Origin: Microbacterium sp. VKM Ac-2923
Lineage (GTDB): Bacteria; Actinomycetota; Actinomycetes; Actinomycetales; Microbacteriaceae
Reading direction: 5' to 3'
DNA length: 64,000 bases
Assembly: GCF_022815605.1 (NCBI RefSeq)
Contig: NZ_JALGRP010000001.1
Location: 157,715-221,714, forward strand
Shown here: one piece after another, positions 1-8,797 of the stretch
Layout of the letters: each line of letters opens with the position of its first letter
Numbering within the stretch: the first letter of the stretch is position 1
Program-made: the position numbers and the translations under genes
The notes under the pieces: model-generated
The model's database searches: none
What the model was told of the DNA's origin: nothing
Seen by the model: the letters and a program-made list of their open reading frames with translations, nothing else

Positions 1-27
1 TCGGTGTCCCGGATGGAAGGAGAGACG

Positions 28-297
28 ATGCCTCAGGGAAGAGGGTCCAGCAGTCTTAAAGACCCCGAGCTCTACGAGGAGCTGCGTCAGCAGGGCGATT
101 CGAAGGAGAAGGCCGCGCGCATCTCGAACGCCGCTGCCGCCCGCGGGCGCGACAAGGTCGGCGAGAAGGGTGGGCACGCCGAGAACTACGACGATCGCAC
201 CGTCGCCGAGCTGAAGAAGCGGGCGAAAGAGCTCGGGATCACCGGCTACTCGGGCAAGAAGAAGGCGGAGTTGATCGACCTGCTCCGAAACCACTGA
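28..297 (+). CDS. DUF7218/Rho_N-type small protein
   Basis: This is a basic, soluble protein of 89 residues. The N-terminal half ([12 protein letters not shown], then [13 protein letters not shown]) matches a plant-and-bacteria conserved family often called DUF7218. The C-terminal 38 residues ([15 protein letters not shown], then [14 protein letters not shown]) form a Rho_N/SAP-like helix-extended-helix domain, which usually binds nucleic acid. I chose the ATG at 28 because GGAGAG sits just upstream; an in-frame ATG at 13 has no such site. The stop lies four bases before the topoisomerase start, so the two are probably co-transcribed and translationally close. A DNA-associated role is inferred from the fold and the neighbour only. 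It is not transcription factor Rho, which is far larger. Confidence 0.85.
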   Translation: MPQGRGSSSLKDPELYEELRQQGDSKEKAARISNAAAARGRDKVGEKGGHAENYDDRTVAELKKRAKELGITGYSGKKKAELIDLLRNH

Positions 298-301
298 CGC
301 G

Positions 302-1267
302 ATGGCCCGCCTGATCCGCGTCCGACCGTACGAAGACCCGGGCTACCGCCGGGTGCGGTCGGGTTCGGGGTTCCGATTCGTCGACCACACCGGTGCGGCC
401 GTGCCCGAGCGCGACGCCGAGCGTGCGCGCGGCCTGGTCATCCCTCCGGCCTGGCGCGAGGTGTGGATCGCCAAGGACGCCAACGCCCATATCCAGGCGG
501 TCGGCACCGACGAGGCCGGCCGACGGCAGTACACGTACCATGCCGACTGGTCGAAGCGGCAGGACAAGGGCAAGTTCGCGCGTGCCCTTCAGTTGGCCGA
601 GACTCTGCCGCGGGCACGTGCTCGTGTGACGCAGTCGTTACGTCGCGCCGAGGTGGACCGTGAGCGCGTACTGGCGGTGTCGTTCCGGTTCCTCGACCTC
701 GTCGCCCCGCGCGTGGGCAACGCGCGCTACTTCGTCACGAACGGCAGTCGCGGTCTCACGACCCTGCAGAGACGGGATGCCACGGTTGACGGCGACCTGA
801 TCCGCCTGTCGTTCCCGGCGAAGAGCGGTAAGCGCGCCGAGCTGTCGGTGCGCGATGCGGAGCTGGCATCCATCGTCGGGGAACTCGCTCTCGGCCGCTC
901 GCGCGCCGCGCTGCTCAGCTACAAGCGGGGCCGCCGGCGAGTACCCCTCACCACCGGCGACGTCAACGCGTACGTGCGCTCGCTCACCGGGGGGCCCTTC
1001 AGTGCCAAGGACTTCCGCACGCTTCGCGGCACGATCCTGGCGGCCGAGTCGTTGGCCGCTGCGGGAGCCGTGGGCGGAAAGAACGAGCGGAAGAAGGTCG
1101 AGGTCGCGGCGGTGCGGGCGACGGCCGAGGCCCTCGGCAACACCCCCGCCGTCGCCCGCGCGAGCTACATCGACCCCCGCGTGTTCGCGCTCTACCGCAA
1201 GGGCCGCACCATGGAGCTCGGCGGATCGAAGGATGCCGCGATCCGGCGGCTGATCCTGGGGGAGTGA
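302..1267 (+). CDS. DNA topoisomerase IB (poxvirus/bacterial type)
   Basis: This 321-residue enzyme relaxes positive and negative supercoils through a covalent 3'-phosphotyrosyl intermediate. The N-terminal domain carries VIPPAWREVWI and HIQAVGTDEAGRRQY, typical of the family. The catalytic domain carries VGNARYFVTN with SRGLTTL, the basic segment KDFRTLRGT (catalytic Arg near 239), and the terminal ARASYIDP with nucleophile Tyr289. All key regions are present and the length is normal. The ATG at 302 follows the previous stop by four bases. Type IB enzymes are accessory in bacteria. Here it pairs with a small putative DNA-binding protein. Family assignment is secure; its physiological need is not visible. 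Confidence 0.95.
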   Translation: MARLIRVRPYEDPGYRRVRSGSGFRFVDHTGAAVPERDAERARGLVIPPAWREVWIAKDANAHIQAVGTDEAGRRQYTYHADWSKRQDKGKFARALQLAETLPRARARVTQSLRRAEVDRERVLAVSFRFLDLVAPRVGNARYFVTNGSRGLTTLQRRDATVDGDLIRLSFPAKSGKRAELSVRDAELASIVGELALGRSRAALLSYKRGRRRVPLTTGDVNAYVRSLTGGPFSAKDFRTLRGTILAAESLAAAGAVGGKNERKKVEVAAVRATAEALGNTPAVARASYIDPRVFALYRKGRTMELGGSKDAAIRRLILGE

Positions 1268-1321
1268 CCGCGTCCCCTGGCGTGGCAAGCGCGGCAATTG
1301 GGGCGGGCGTAAGCTCTGTCC

Positions 1322-1358
1322 TCCGTGCGACCCCGGTCGGCATCCGCGGTCGCACGGA
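1322..1358 (+). terminator. Hairpin between topoisomerase IB and crcB
   Basis: A perfect 11-bp stem (1322-1332 with 1348-1358) encloses a 15-base loop. There is no U-tract after it, so it may be a weak or Rho-assisted terminator of the topoisomerase unit. It lies upstream of the leaderless crcB promoter, so it is not part of that transcript. Confidence 0.45.
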
Positions 1359-1425
1359 CGACGTCGTGCACATCGATGATTCGCGCGGTCGCCGGGCGCA
1401 TGGAGGGTCGACGCCGGGCCCGGCG

Positions 1426-1431
1426 TAGGGT
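1426..1431 (+). promoter_or_regulatory. -10 hexamer for leaderless crcB
   Basis: TAGGGT ends exactly six bases before the GTG at 1438. With the usual -10 to +1 distance, transcription would start on the start codon itself. No Shine-Dalgarno sequence fits this gene. No clear -35 element is seen. This spacing supports the GTG at 1438 over the ATG at 1444. Confidence 0.55.
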
Positions 1432-1437
1432 GGCGCG

Positions 1438-1809
1438 GTGACCATGTGGCGTGACGTCGTCCTCGTCGCCGTGGGTGGCGCGATCGGCACTGCCCTGCGT
1501 GCGGGCACCACCCTCGCGCTCGGTGACGACCTGGGGTCGGCCCTGGTGCCGCTCATCAACATCCTCGGGGCGTTCGCCATCGGCATCCTGTTCGGGTGGC
1601 GGTCCCGGATGCCGGCATCCTCACGCGTGCAGCGCGTGCAACTCTTCCTCGGCACCGGCGTACTCGGCGGCTTCACGACCTACAGCGCGCTCGCCGTCGA
1701 GGCGGCGGAACCGGGCCTGCTGTGGTGGGGCATCGGCTCGGTGGTGCTCGGCACGGGGGCGGCGTGGGGTGGCCTGCTTCTCGGACGCGGCCGGCGGCGA
1801 CAGCGATGA
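1438..1809 (+). CDS. crcB: Fluoride channel CrcB/Fluc, first subunit
   Basis: This 123-residue membrane protein exports fluoride passively as half of a dual-topology channel. Four hydrophobic segments are visible. Family motifs are GGAIGTALRAG near the N-terminus, LINILGAFAIGI in the second segment, and GVLGGFTTYSALAVE, the signature of the third helix break. The short Arg-rich tail GRGRRRQR faces the cytoplasm. The stop overlaps the ATG of a second crcB as ATGA, so the two are translationally coupled. Known gene pairs of this type make heterodimeric channels with fixed opposite orientation. The start is GTG, supported by the -10 spacing. Confidence 0.92.
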   Translation: MTMWRDVVLVAVGGAIGTALRAGTTLALGDDLGSALVPLINILGAFAIGILFGWRSRMPASSRVQRVQLFLGTGVLGGFTTYSALAVEAAEPGLLWWGIGSVVLGTGAAWGGLLLGRGRRRQR

Positions 1810-2171
1810 CGCCCGCCGTCTTCGTCGCGGTGGCGGTCGCGGGGGGCGTCGGCGCGGCGCTGCGTTTCCTGCTCGACACCGCGGTGCGGCGCGCGACCGG
1901 GGATCGCTTCCCGTGGGGGATTCTCGTCGTGAACGTCACGGGGGCGTTCGTCCTCGGCATCCTGAGCATGCTTCCGGCGGACGAGGCCTGGCGGTGGATC
2001 GTGGGCACGGGGCTGCTCGGCGGATACACGACCTTCAGCGCGGTCGCGGTCACCACGGTGCTGCTGGCGGAGGAGGGACGATCGACGACGGCGACCACCT
2101 ATGCGGCGGTGTCGTTCGTGGGGTCGCTCATCGCGGCGGCGGCGGGGCTGGCACTCGGCGCGCTGTTCTGA
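1806..2171 (+). CDS. crcB: Fluoride channel CrcB/Fluc, second subunit
   Basis: This is the 121-residue partner of the preceding channel subunit and starts inside its stop codon. It keeps GGVGAALRFLLD, ILVVNVTGAFVLGI and GLLGGYTTFSAVAV, with four hydrophobic helices. Its charge pattern differs from the first copy: basic residues follow the first helix and the C-terminus is uncharged. That fits an oppositely inserted partner of a heterodimer. Paired Fluc genes are established in Gram-positive bacteria. I looked for a fluoride riboswitch upstream of the pair and saw none. Confidence 0.92.
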   Translation: MTPAVFVAVAVAGGVGAALRFLLDTAVRRATGDRFPWGILVVNVTGAFVLGILSMLPADEAWRWIVGTGLLGGYTTFSAVAVTTVLLAEEGRSTTATTYAAVSFVGSLIAAAAGLALGALF

Positions 2172-2181
2172 GGCGTGCGGT

Positions 2182-2259
2182 CCCTTCGACAGGCTCAGGC
2201 ACCTTCGACAGGCCCGAGGATCTTCGGCAGGCTCGGGGACCTTCGTGCGGGCGAGGGGA
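2182..2259. repeat. Tandem REP-like copies, core CTTCGACAGGCTCAG
   Basis: About four degenerate copies of a 20-bp unit follow crcB. The first, at 2182-2199, is the cleanest and the later ones decay (ACAGGCCCGAGG, GGCAGGCTCGGG). The same core recurs in at least four other spacers of this window on both strands. Confidence 0.7.
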
Positions 2260-2422
2260 TCGACCCCGCAGGGGCCGGGGACGGTCAGCACTCCCGCGTC
2301 GGTTCGCGCCGTCGCGAGACTGATCCACAGCGGCGGGCCCCTCCCGGCCCGCTCGCCGCCGCGCATGGGATACTTGCCCCGATACATCTCTGTATCGAAT
2401 CTCGACTCCCGAAGGGTGCTTC

Positions 2423-5400
2423 GTGTCGTATCTGGCCGTCTTGAGCCTGAAGAATCGCGCCCTCATCGCCCTGGTCACGATCGTGGCGGCGATCTTCGGC
2501 GGCCTGGCTCTGACGAGCCTCAAGCAGGAACTCATCCCCTCGATCGAGTTCCCCCAGCTCGCCGTCGTCACGACCTACCCCGGCGCGTCGCCTGAGGTCG
2601 TCGAGGCCGACGTGTCCACACCCATCGAGAACGCCATCCGCGGCGTCGAAGGGCTCGAATCCACGACCGCGACCAGCACGACGAACTCCTCCATCGTCTC
2701 GGCGTCCTTCACCTACGGCACCGATCTCGCCGGCGCGCAGCAGAAGATCCTCGCGGCGATCGCCCGGATCGACGACCAACTGCCCGACTCGGCCGACACC
2801 ACCGTCGCCTCCGCGAGCATCGACGACTTCCCCGTCATCCAGCTCGCCGTCACCGGGTTCGACGACGCCCAGGCCACGCAGTCGGTGCTGCAGACCAGCG
2901 TCATCCCCGATCTCGAGGACGTCGACGGCGTCAACGGCGCCCAGATCGTCGGCGGCTCCGGTCAGCGCGTCACCATCACCCCTGACTCCACGCGTCTCGG
3001 CGAACGCGGCTTCAGCCAGGGGGCGATCACCGATGCCCTGGATGCCAACGGCATCCTGTTCCCGGGCGGCTCGCTCACCGAGGGTGAGCAGACCCTCACC
3101 GTACAGACGGGCGCGAAGCTGACGAGCGTCGACGAGATCGCCGCCCTCCCGCTCGTGCCGACGGATGCGGCACAGTTCGCAGAGGGCCAGACCACGATCG
3201 GCGACGTCGCCGCGGTGGAACTGCAGTCGGATCCGACGACCACCCTCTCCCGCGTCGACGGACAGCCGGCCCTCACCATCGCCGTCACCAAGCTCCCCGC
3301 CGCCAACACCGTCGACGTTTCGCGCGGGGTGCTCGCGGTGCTGCCCACGCTCGAGTCCGCGCTCGGTCAGGGTGCGACCTTCACGGTCGTCTTCGACCAG
3401 GCCCCGTTCGTGCAACAGTCCATCGACGCCCTCGCGCAAGAGGGTCTGCTCGGCCTCGTCTTCGCCGTCGTGGTGATCCTGGTGTTCCTCATGTCGGTGC
3501 GATCGACGCTGGTCACCGCGATCTCGATCCCGACGAGCGTGCTCATCACCTTCGTCGGGCTCCAGGCCTTCGGCTACTCCCTCAACATCCTCACCCTCGG
3601 CGCCTTGACGATCGCGATCGGTCGTGTCGTCGACGACTCCATCGTGGTGATCGAGAACATCAAACGCCATTACGTGGGCGATGCCGAGAAGATCCCCACC
3701 ATCATCCGCGCGGTGCGCGAAGTGGCGGCGGCCATCACGGCATCCACGATCACCTCGGTCGCGGTGTTCCTGCCGATCGCCTTCGTCGGCGACGTCACGG
3801 GCGAACTGTTCCGGCCGTTCTCGCTCACCGTGACGATCGCGATGGCGGCGTCGCTGCTGGTGTCGTTGACGATCGTGCCCGTGCTCGCGTCGTGGTTCTT
3901 GAAGCCCGGAAAGGTGATCCGGGATGCCGACGGCAACCCGATCGACCCCGAAGCCGCCGACGCGCCGCCCACGCGTCTGCAGAAGGCCTACGTCCCGGTG
4001 CTGAGCTGGACCCTCAAGCACTCGTGGGTGACCCTGACCCTGGCGGTCCTCGTGCTCGGCGGCACGCTGGCGTCCGTTCCGCTGCTGAAGACCGACTTCC
4101 TCGGGGACTCCGGCCAGAACACCTTCACCGTCACGCAGAAGATCGGGTCCGCGCCCAGCCTGGATGCCGAAGACGCGGCGGCCCAGAAGGTCGAGGCCGT
4201 GCTGCTCGACACCCCCGGCGTGCAGACGGTGCAGACGTCGATCGGCTCGAGCGGGTCGGCACTGCGCGACGCCTTCTCGGGTGGCGGAACCGGCATCACG
4301 TACTCGATCACGTCGGAGTCCGGCACCGATCAGGTCGAATTGCGCGAGCGCGTGCGCACCGACCTCGAGGCGCTCACGGATGCCGGTGAGATCGAGGTGC
4401 GCGCCGCCGGCGGCGGCTTCGGGTCCACCGACATCACCGTCGACGTCACCGCCCCCGACTCGCAATCCCTCCAGCAGGCGAGCGACGCGGTCGTGGCGGG
4501 CCTGGAAGGACGGGACGGCATCGGACAGGTCACCAGCAGCCTGTCGGCATCCCTTCCCTTCGTGTCGGTGCGGGTCGATCGCGACGCCGCCGCCGAACGC
4601 GGACTGTCGGAGCGTGCCGTGGGTGCCCTGGTGTCGGGGGCGCAACAGCCCCGACAGGCCGGTACGGTCGAGCTCGACGGTCGCGGCGTGACCGTGTACC
4701 TCGCCACCGCGAACCCCCCGCAGACCATCGACGACCTCCGCGCTCTCGAGATCCCCAGCGCACGCGGTGCCGTGCGCCTCGATGAGATCGCCACCGTCGA
4801 GCAGAGTCAGACTCCCCCCTCGATCACGACCTCGCGCGGGCTGCGCACGGCATCCATCACCGTCACGCCCACCTCCGACGACCTCGGCAGCTCGTCCGGA
4901 ACCGTCACCGACGCCCTCGCGGTCGTCTCACTGCCCGACGGGGCGACCGCCGAGGTCGGTGGTGTCGTGACCGACCAGCAGGACGCGTTCGCGCAGCTCG
5001 GGTTGGCGCTGCTGGCGGCCATCCTCATCGTCTACGTCGTGATGGTGGCGACCTTCAAGTCGCTGCGGCAGCCGCTCGAGCTGCTCGTCTCGGTGCCGTT
5101 CGCCGCCACCGGGGCGATCATCATGCTGCTGATCACGGGGGTTCCCCTCGGCGTCGCCGGCATGATCGGCGCCCTGATGCTCGTCGGCATCGTCGTGACC
5201 AACGCCATCGTGCTCATCGACCTGGTCAACCAGTACCGGGCGCGTGGTCTGAGCGTGCACGACGCGACCATCGTCGGCGGCGCCCGACGCCTGCGGCCCA
5301 TCCTGATGACCGCGCTCGCCGCGATCTTCGCGTTGGTGCCCATGGCGCTGGGGATCACCGGACACGGCGGCTTCATCTCGCAGCCGCTCGCGGTCGTGGT

Positions 5401-5584
5401 GATCGGCGGGCTCGTCTCCTCCACGTTCCTGACCCTGCTGGTGCTCCCGACCCTCTACAACCTCATCGAAGGGGCGAGCGAGCGGCGCCGAGAGCGTCGA
5501 GCCAGGCGCTCCGACGCCGCGAGCGAGTCAGCGAGCGACGACGAGCATCCGGTGACACGTCGCGAGTTCCGCGCGCAACACTGA
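2423..5584 (+). CDS. RND-superfamily exporter (AcrB/SwrC-like)
   Basis: This is a proton-driven exporter of 1053 residues, the usual size for the hydrophobe/amphiphile RND family. It has the duplicated layout: one N-terminal helix, a large extracytoplasmic domain (about 35-320), six helices, a second large domain (about 550-820), then six more helices. Fourth-helix acidic residues in GRVVDDSIVVIENI (Asp404-Asp405) fit the proton relay. No membrane-fusion or outer-membrane partner is encoded, as expected for Gram-positive single-gene systems such as SwrC/YerP. The start is GTG with GAAGGG eight bases upstream. Substrate is unknown; lipopeptides, lipids or drugs are possible. The charged tail overlaps the 3' end of the opposing DUF998 gene by 122 bases. 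Confidence 0.9.
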   Translation: MSYLAVLSLKNRALIALVTIVAAIFGGLALTSLKQELIPSIEFPQLAVVTTYPGASPEVVEADVSTPIENAIRGVEGLESTTATSTTNSSIVSASFTYGTDLAGAQQKILAAIARIDDQLPDSADTTVASASIDDFPVIQLAVTGFDDAQATQSVLQTSVIPDLEDVDGVNGAQIVGGSGQRVTITPDSTRLGERGFSQGAITDALDANGILFPGGSLTEGEQTLTVQTGAKLTSVDEIAALPLVPTDAAQFAEGQTTIGDVAAVELQSDPTTTLSRVDGQPALTIAVTKLPAANTVDVSRGVLAVLPTLESALGQGATFTVVFDQAPFVQQSIDALAQEGLLGLVFAVVVILVFLMSVRSTLVTAISIPTSVLITFVGLQAFGYSLNILTLGALTIAIGRVVDDSIVVIENIKRHYVGDAEKIPTIIRAVREVAAAITASTITSVAVFLPIAFVGDVTGELFRPFSLTVTIAMAASLLVSLTIVPVLASWFLKPGKVIRDADGNPIDPEAADAPPTRLQKAYVPVLSWTLKHSWVTLTLAVLVLGGTLASVPLLKTDFLGDSGQNTFTVTQKIGSAPSLDAEDAAAQKVEAVLLDTPGVQTVQTSIGSSGSALRDAFSGGGTGITYSITSESGTDQVELRERVRTDLEALTDAGEIEVRAAGGGFGSTDITVDVTAPDSQSLQQASDAVVAGLEGRDGIGQVTSSLSASLPFVSVRVDRDAAAERGLSERAVGALVSGAQQPRQAGTVELDGRGVTVYLATANPPQTIDDLRALEIPSARGAVRLDEIATVEQSQTPPSITTSRGLRTASITVTPTSDDLGSSSGTVTDALAVVSLPDGATAEVGGVVTDQQDAFAQLGLALLAAILIVYVVMVATFKSLRQPLELLVSVPFAATGAIIMLLITGVPLGVAGMIGALMLVGIVVTNAIVLIDLVNQYRARGLSVHDATIVGGARRLRPILMTALAAIFALVPMALGITGHGGFISQPLAVVVIGGLVSSTFLTLLVLPTLYNLIEGASERRRERRARRSDAASESASDDEHPVTRREFRAQH

Positions 5585-6662
5585 CGACGCGCGGCCGGAG
5601 CGCTATCCGCCATCGCAGCGGAGAAGCGCCCGGCACCGCCGCGCTGGCGAGACGACGCCGCCGCGATGAACCGGTGTCGGTGCCCACCCGGCGTGGCGCC
5701 AGGTGCCGGTCGCGGTGATCCCGGTCGGGGGCCGGCGCGCGACGAGGGGCGACGCCGGCGAAGCGTGCGCGCGCGGCCCTCGTCTGTTGCGTCGGTCGCC
5801 GCAGACCGCTGCGACGACGTTCGCCGGCCGCGGGCGAGGGCTGCATGATCGCCACGGTGCGGCGGACGCGAGGCGGAGTCGATCGGCGGGGGCCGCCGAC
5901 GGGGAGGCGCCGGCTGCGACCGGCGACCGTCAGGCGGATGCGACGGGGCGTGTCGAGCGCGTCGCGGCGGGCGACACCTCCGGCGTGCGGGTCGGCGCGA
6001 GCCGCGACGGAGGCGAGCGTATGCGTGAGCATTCCCGACCAGGCGAACATCGCGCTGCACGAGATCGTCTCGAACAGGGCGAGATTGATCGTGGCGGTGA
6101 CGAAGAGCGTGATGGACAGAGCGAGCCAGACGAGCGCGACACCGGTGCTGATCGCCATGCGGATACCGAGGCGGCGCAGCATGACGGGTGCGCTCGCGAG
6201 AAGGACGAGGAAGCCGAGCACCATCATCGCGGCCACGCGGTCGTGGAGGTCTTTGTCGGTGTTCAGCGGCACGCACCCCACGAGGGCCAGGTTGATGCCG
6301 ACCGTGTTCAGGCAGACGCAGGCGAGGGTCGCGGACCCGCGGCGCACGCGTCCACGTCCGAGGCGACGGATATCCCGGCGCACGAAGAACGCGAACACAA
6401 CGACCATTGATCCGCTTACTTTGAGCGTCGTATTGAACAATGCGCTCGAGAAATCGCCGAAGATGCCGAGCTGGCTGAAATGGAGTTGCCACCACAGCGG
6501 GTCGCTGGTGGTGGCCATGGAAAGCAGGAGGCCGCCGAGCAGAACCGACAGCACGGCCGTTCCGACGTGCAGCGACGGCAGCGCCGCGAGGCGGCGGGAG
6601 AGTCCTCCGAGACGCGGCAGGGGAAGGATTTCGGGGTCGACTGACGGGAGCGCGGTGCTCAT
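5463..6662 (-). CDS. DUF998-type membrane protein with Arg-rich tail
   Basis: The reading frame gives 399 residues. The first 235 or so look real: seven or so hydrophobic helices with DPLWWQLHFSQLGIFGDFSS and ETISCSAMFAWSGMLTHTL, as in DUF998 proteins, whose function is unknown. From about residue 240 the sequence becomes almost purely Arg, Ala, Pro and Ser, and it reads into the end of the convergent exporter gene. DUF998 proteins usually stop near 200-240 residues. The tail may therefore be a frameshifted remnant, a sequencing indel, or a true disordered extension. I chose the ATG at 6662 because the protein-like sequence begins there; a purine-rich stretch lies about 12 bases upstream. Confidence 0.6.
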   Translation of the reverse strand: MSTALPSVDPEILPLPRLGGLSRRLAALPSLHVGTAVLSVLLGGLLLSMATTSDPLWWQLHFSQLGIFGDFSSALFNTTLKVSGSMVVVFAFFVRRDIRRLGRGRVRRGSATLACVCLNTVGINLALVGCVPLNTDKDLHDRVAAMMVLGFLVLLASAPVMLRRLGIRMAISTGVALVWLALSITLFVTATINLALFETISCSAMFAWSGMLTHTLASVAARADPHAGGVARRDALDTPRRIRLTVAGRSRRLPVGGPRRSTPPRVRRTVAIMQPSPAAGERRRSGLRRPTQQTRAARARFAGVAPRRAPAPDRDHRDRHLAPRRVGTDTGSSRRRRLASAAVPGASPLRWRIALRPRVVSVARGTRDVSPDARRRSLTRSRRRSAWLDALGAARSPLR

Positions 6663-6855
6663 GTGGGGGAGTCTTTCCTCGGGACGGAACGGGACCCCCA
6701 GAACGTGGGATCCTCGGCCCCCGTCGGCTTCAAGTGGATTTCGCCAAGAGAGCCATGGTTCTCGGCCGCCCCGGCCTCGACGGAAACCGTCAAGGCAAAT
6801 GGTAGCTTTTGTCCGACCGAATTGGAGAGGCCTGTTCTTTTCTTTCCCCCAGGTC

Positions 6856-6896
6856 AATAAAGAAATCGCTTGTCCCCCAAATGGGGGACAAGCGAT
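6856..6896 (-). terminator. Intrinsic terminator of galM
   Basis: A 15-bp perfect stem with a two-base centre spans 6865-6896 (arm CGCTTGTCCCCC). On the minus strand it is followed by TTTCTTTATT. It starts six bases after the aldose epimerase stop, so it terminates that unit before the DUF998 gene. Confidence 0.85.
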
Positions 6897-6901
6897 GGTC
6901 T

Positions 6902-7804
6902 TCACGAGAAGCGGATGCCCCATTCCCGCGACAGGGTGGCTCCCGGTTGAAGGGCATCGAGGTCCGTTCCGGTGGCGAAGGCGTTCGCCGGTGCCGTCAT
7001 GGGTTCGATGGCGACGGCGAGCGGTTGCCCCGGGTACCGGTCGGTGGTGAAGACCTGAACCCACCGGAAGCCCTCGTCCTGCCACAGCTCCAGGCGCCTC
7101 CCGTCGGGGGCGGTGAGCGTGTGCCGCGCGCGGCCGTCGGCATCCTGCTCCAGGCCGCGATAGCCGTTGTCGAGCGACGCGTCACCGAGGCGCTGCCCGC
7201 CGCGCAGATCGTTCGCGGCGCTGACGGGTACTTCGTCGACGGGGATGTTGCGCTCGTCCAGCACCAGCGTCGTCGTGCCCGTCGAAGCCACCACGAGGTC
7301 TTCGGTCGGCACCCCGCCGATCTGCAGGTACGGGTGCACGCCCAGCGCGACCGGGGCGGTTCTCGCGCCGATGTTCTCGACGCGGTGCGCGACGTGGAGT
7401 CCGTCGTGCCGGAGCGTGTAGGTGACCCGCGTGCGCAGGTGGAACGGATACCCCGTCTGCGGCACGACATCGGCGCCGAGGACGAGGCGCTCGTCGTCGT
7501 GCTCGAGGGACTGGTAGGTGCCGAAGCGCAGCAGACCGTGGCTGGCGTTGCCGAACTTCGGCTCGCTGATCGCGAGCTGCAGGTCGTCGCCGGCGAAGGT
7601 GTACCTGCCATCGCGGATGCGATTGGGCCACGGCACGAGCACGACCCCGGATGCCGCGGGCGTGGGCGCGTCGTCGGGATAGGGCGGCACGAGGTCGACG
7701 CCGTCGACGGTGAGCGCCCGCAGGGCGGCGCCGACCTGGGTGATCTCGGCGGAGGAGTGGGGACCGCGCAGGTGGAAGCGCTGTCCGGTGGGATCGGCGA
7801 TCAT
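6902..7804 (-). CDS. Aldose 1-epimerase family protein (GalM-like)
   Basis: This 300-residue cytoplasmic protein has the galactose-mutarotase beta-sandwich fold and interconverts alpha and beta anomers of aldoses. Catalytic landmarks are NASHGLLRF (first His), LGVHPYLQIGG (second His) and AVAIEPMTAPANAF (general-base Glu). WPNRIRDGRY is also conserved. It starts with an ATG that overlaps the stop of the upstream monooxygenase-like gene (ATGA), so the two form a coupled operon. A strong terminator follows. The exact sugar is not predictable; such proteins in actinobacteria are often annotated as aldose epimerases outside galactose operons. Confidence 0.9.
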   Translation of the reverse strand: MIADPTGQRFHLRGPHSSAEITQVGAALRALTVDGVDLVPPYPDDAPTPAASGVVLVPWPNRIRDGRYTFAGDDLQLAISEPKFGNASHGLLRFGTYQSLEHDDERLVLGADVVPQTGYPFHLRTRVTYTLRHDGLHVAHRVENIGARTAPVALGVHPYLQIGGVPTEDLVVASTGTTTLVLDERNIPVDEVPVSAANDLRGGQRLGDASLDNGYRGLEQDADGRARHTLTAPDGRRLELWQDEGFRWVQVFTTDRYPGQPLAVAIEPMTAPANAFATGTDLDALQPGATLSREWGIRFS

Positions 7805-8424
7805 GACCGGGCCTTTCTCTTTCGGGGCGGGCGCTGCAGCCACGGCCGCAGCAGGCGGGTGACCCACGGGAGCACCGCGTAGGTCATCACCGGGGTGAGC
7901 AGGAGGGTCGTCGCCAGGACGCGCAGCACGAGCGGGATCTCGGCGAATCCCGGCACGAATCCCAGCAGCCATGAGGCCAGCAGATTGGTGGGGAAGAATC
8001 CGACCCAGATCGTCACGGCCTGCTTCCACCGCGGCGGCGCGGCGGGCACCGGCTGCTGCACGGGGGAGGTCGTGGCATCCGTGGACGCGAGCACTGAGCC
8101 GAACGAGGCGTCGAACCACCCTTCGATGCCGGTGCGCCGCTCGACGCGCTCCTCGCGGGCGAAGGGACGGCCGGAGTCGAGCCACCACTGCCGCGGCGAG
8201 GACGTCTCCCACCCCTCGAGGGTCGTCATGTCGCGGAACCGGTAGAGCATGTACCAGAGGTCGCTGTCTTCGCCCGCGCGCACCCAGCCCGAGCCGAGGA
8301 AGCCCGGGAACGCGGTCGCGAGGTCGGTCCCGGCCTGCATCCAGGAGGTCGCTTCGGCGGTGCGCGTCGGGTCGATGCGCCGCTCGATCGCCACCGTGAT
8401 GGGGTGGGCGTCGGTGTCTGCCAT
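7801..8424 (-). CDS. Membrane-anchored antibiotic-biosynthesis-monooxygenase-like protein
   Basis: This is a 207-residue protein. The N-terminal 100 residues resemble the ABM ferredoxin-like fold, with ITVAIERRIDP and a conserved aromatic segment DLWYMLYRF. Two membrane helices follow: one around WVGFFPTNLLASWLLGF and one around LRVLATTLLLTPVMTYAV. It ends in a basic tail. Membrane-tethered ABM proteins of this build are common and mostly uncharacterised; a monooxygenase reaction is a family name, not shown here. Its stop overlaps the galM start. GAAGAT six bases before the ATG is a possible weak leaderless -10. Confidence 0.75.
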   Translation of the reverse strand: MADTDAHPITVAIERRIDPTRTAEATSWMQAGTDLATAFPGFLGSGWVRAGEDSDLWYMLYRFRDMTTLEGWETSSPRQWWLDSGRPFAREERVERRTGIEGWFDASFGSVLASTDATTSPVQQPVPAAPPRWKQAVTIWVGFFPTNLLASWLLGFVPGFAEIPLVLRVLATTLLLTPVMTYAVLPWVTRLLRPWLQRPPRKRKARS

Positions 8425-8797
8425 GCGTCCATCTTCGCGGAGGTGCGCGGGCGCGTGTCGCGAATGGTGCGGCGTACTGCCCCCTCGTCCCACTTCCGCG
8501 GAGCGTGTCCCGCGTGTGGCTGCTCCGAGCGGGTGGGAGTCGCCACACGTAGGACACGGGTCGCCGGAGGACGCATGGATGCCATTCCCAGGCGCGACCG
8601 GTAGCGTGGGGCGGTCGGCTCTGGACACCGCGTGTGATGCGCGGATGGGTTTGTGAGTTCAAGGGGCCGATGGACAGGACGCGGATCGCGGCCTCGACCA
8701 TCATCAGTGAATGGCCCCCGGCCGACGATAGTCCGGGTTTTGCACCGCCGTGCGGTGCTGCTGTCTCGCGCGAAACAGAACCCAGAAGGACATCGTC
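8425..8797. other. Divergent spacer and helicase leader
   Basis: This 373-base gap separates the divergent ABM and helicase genes. It holds the inverted repeat at 8505-8557, a -10-like GATAGT at 8727-8732, and a small perfect hairpin GCACCGC/GCGGTGC at 8742-8758. The hairpin would sit in the helicase 5' leader. No open reading frame here looks protein-like. Confidence 0.5.
8505..8557. repeat. 16-bp inverted repeat
   Basis: The arms at 8505-8520 and 8542-8557 match at 14 of 16 positions around a 21-base centre. The centre itself contains CTCC and GGAG arms. No U-tract follows on either strand. It could be a structured transcript element or a remnant of a mobile repeat. Confidence 0.6.

Noticed and set aside
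1268..1437. Possible fluoride riboswitch before the crcB pair
   Set aside because: The conserved riboswitch core was not seen, and the -10 at 1426 would leave no leader to hold it.
2285..4645. Long minus-strand open frame opposite the RND exporter
   Set aside because: Composition is Arg/Gly/Asp/His-rich without domains, as expected for the complement of a GC-rich gene. The plus strand has a full RND protein.
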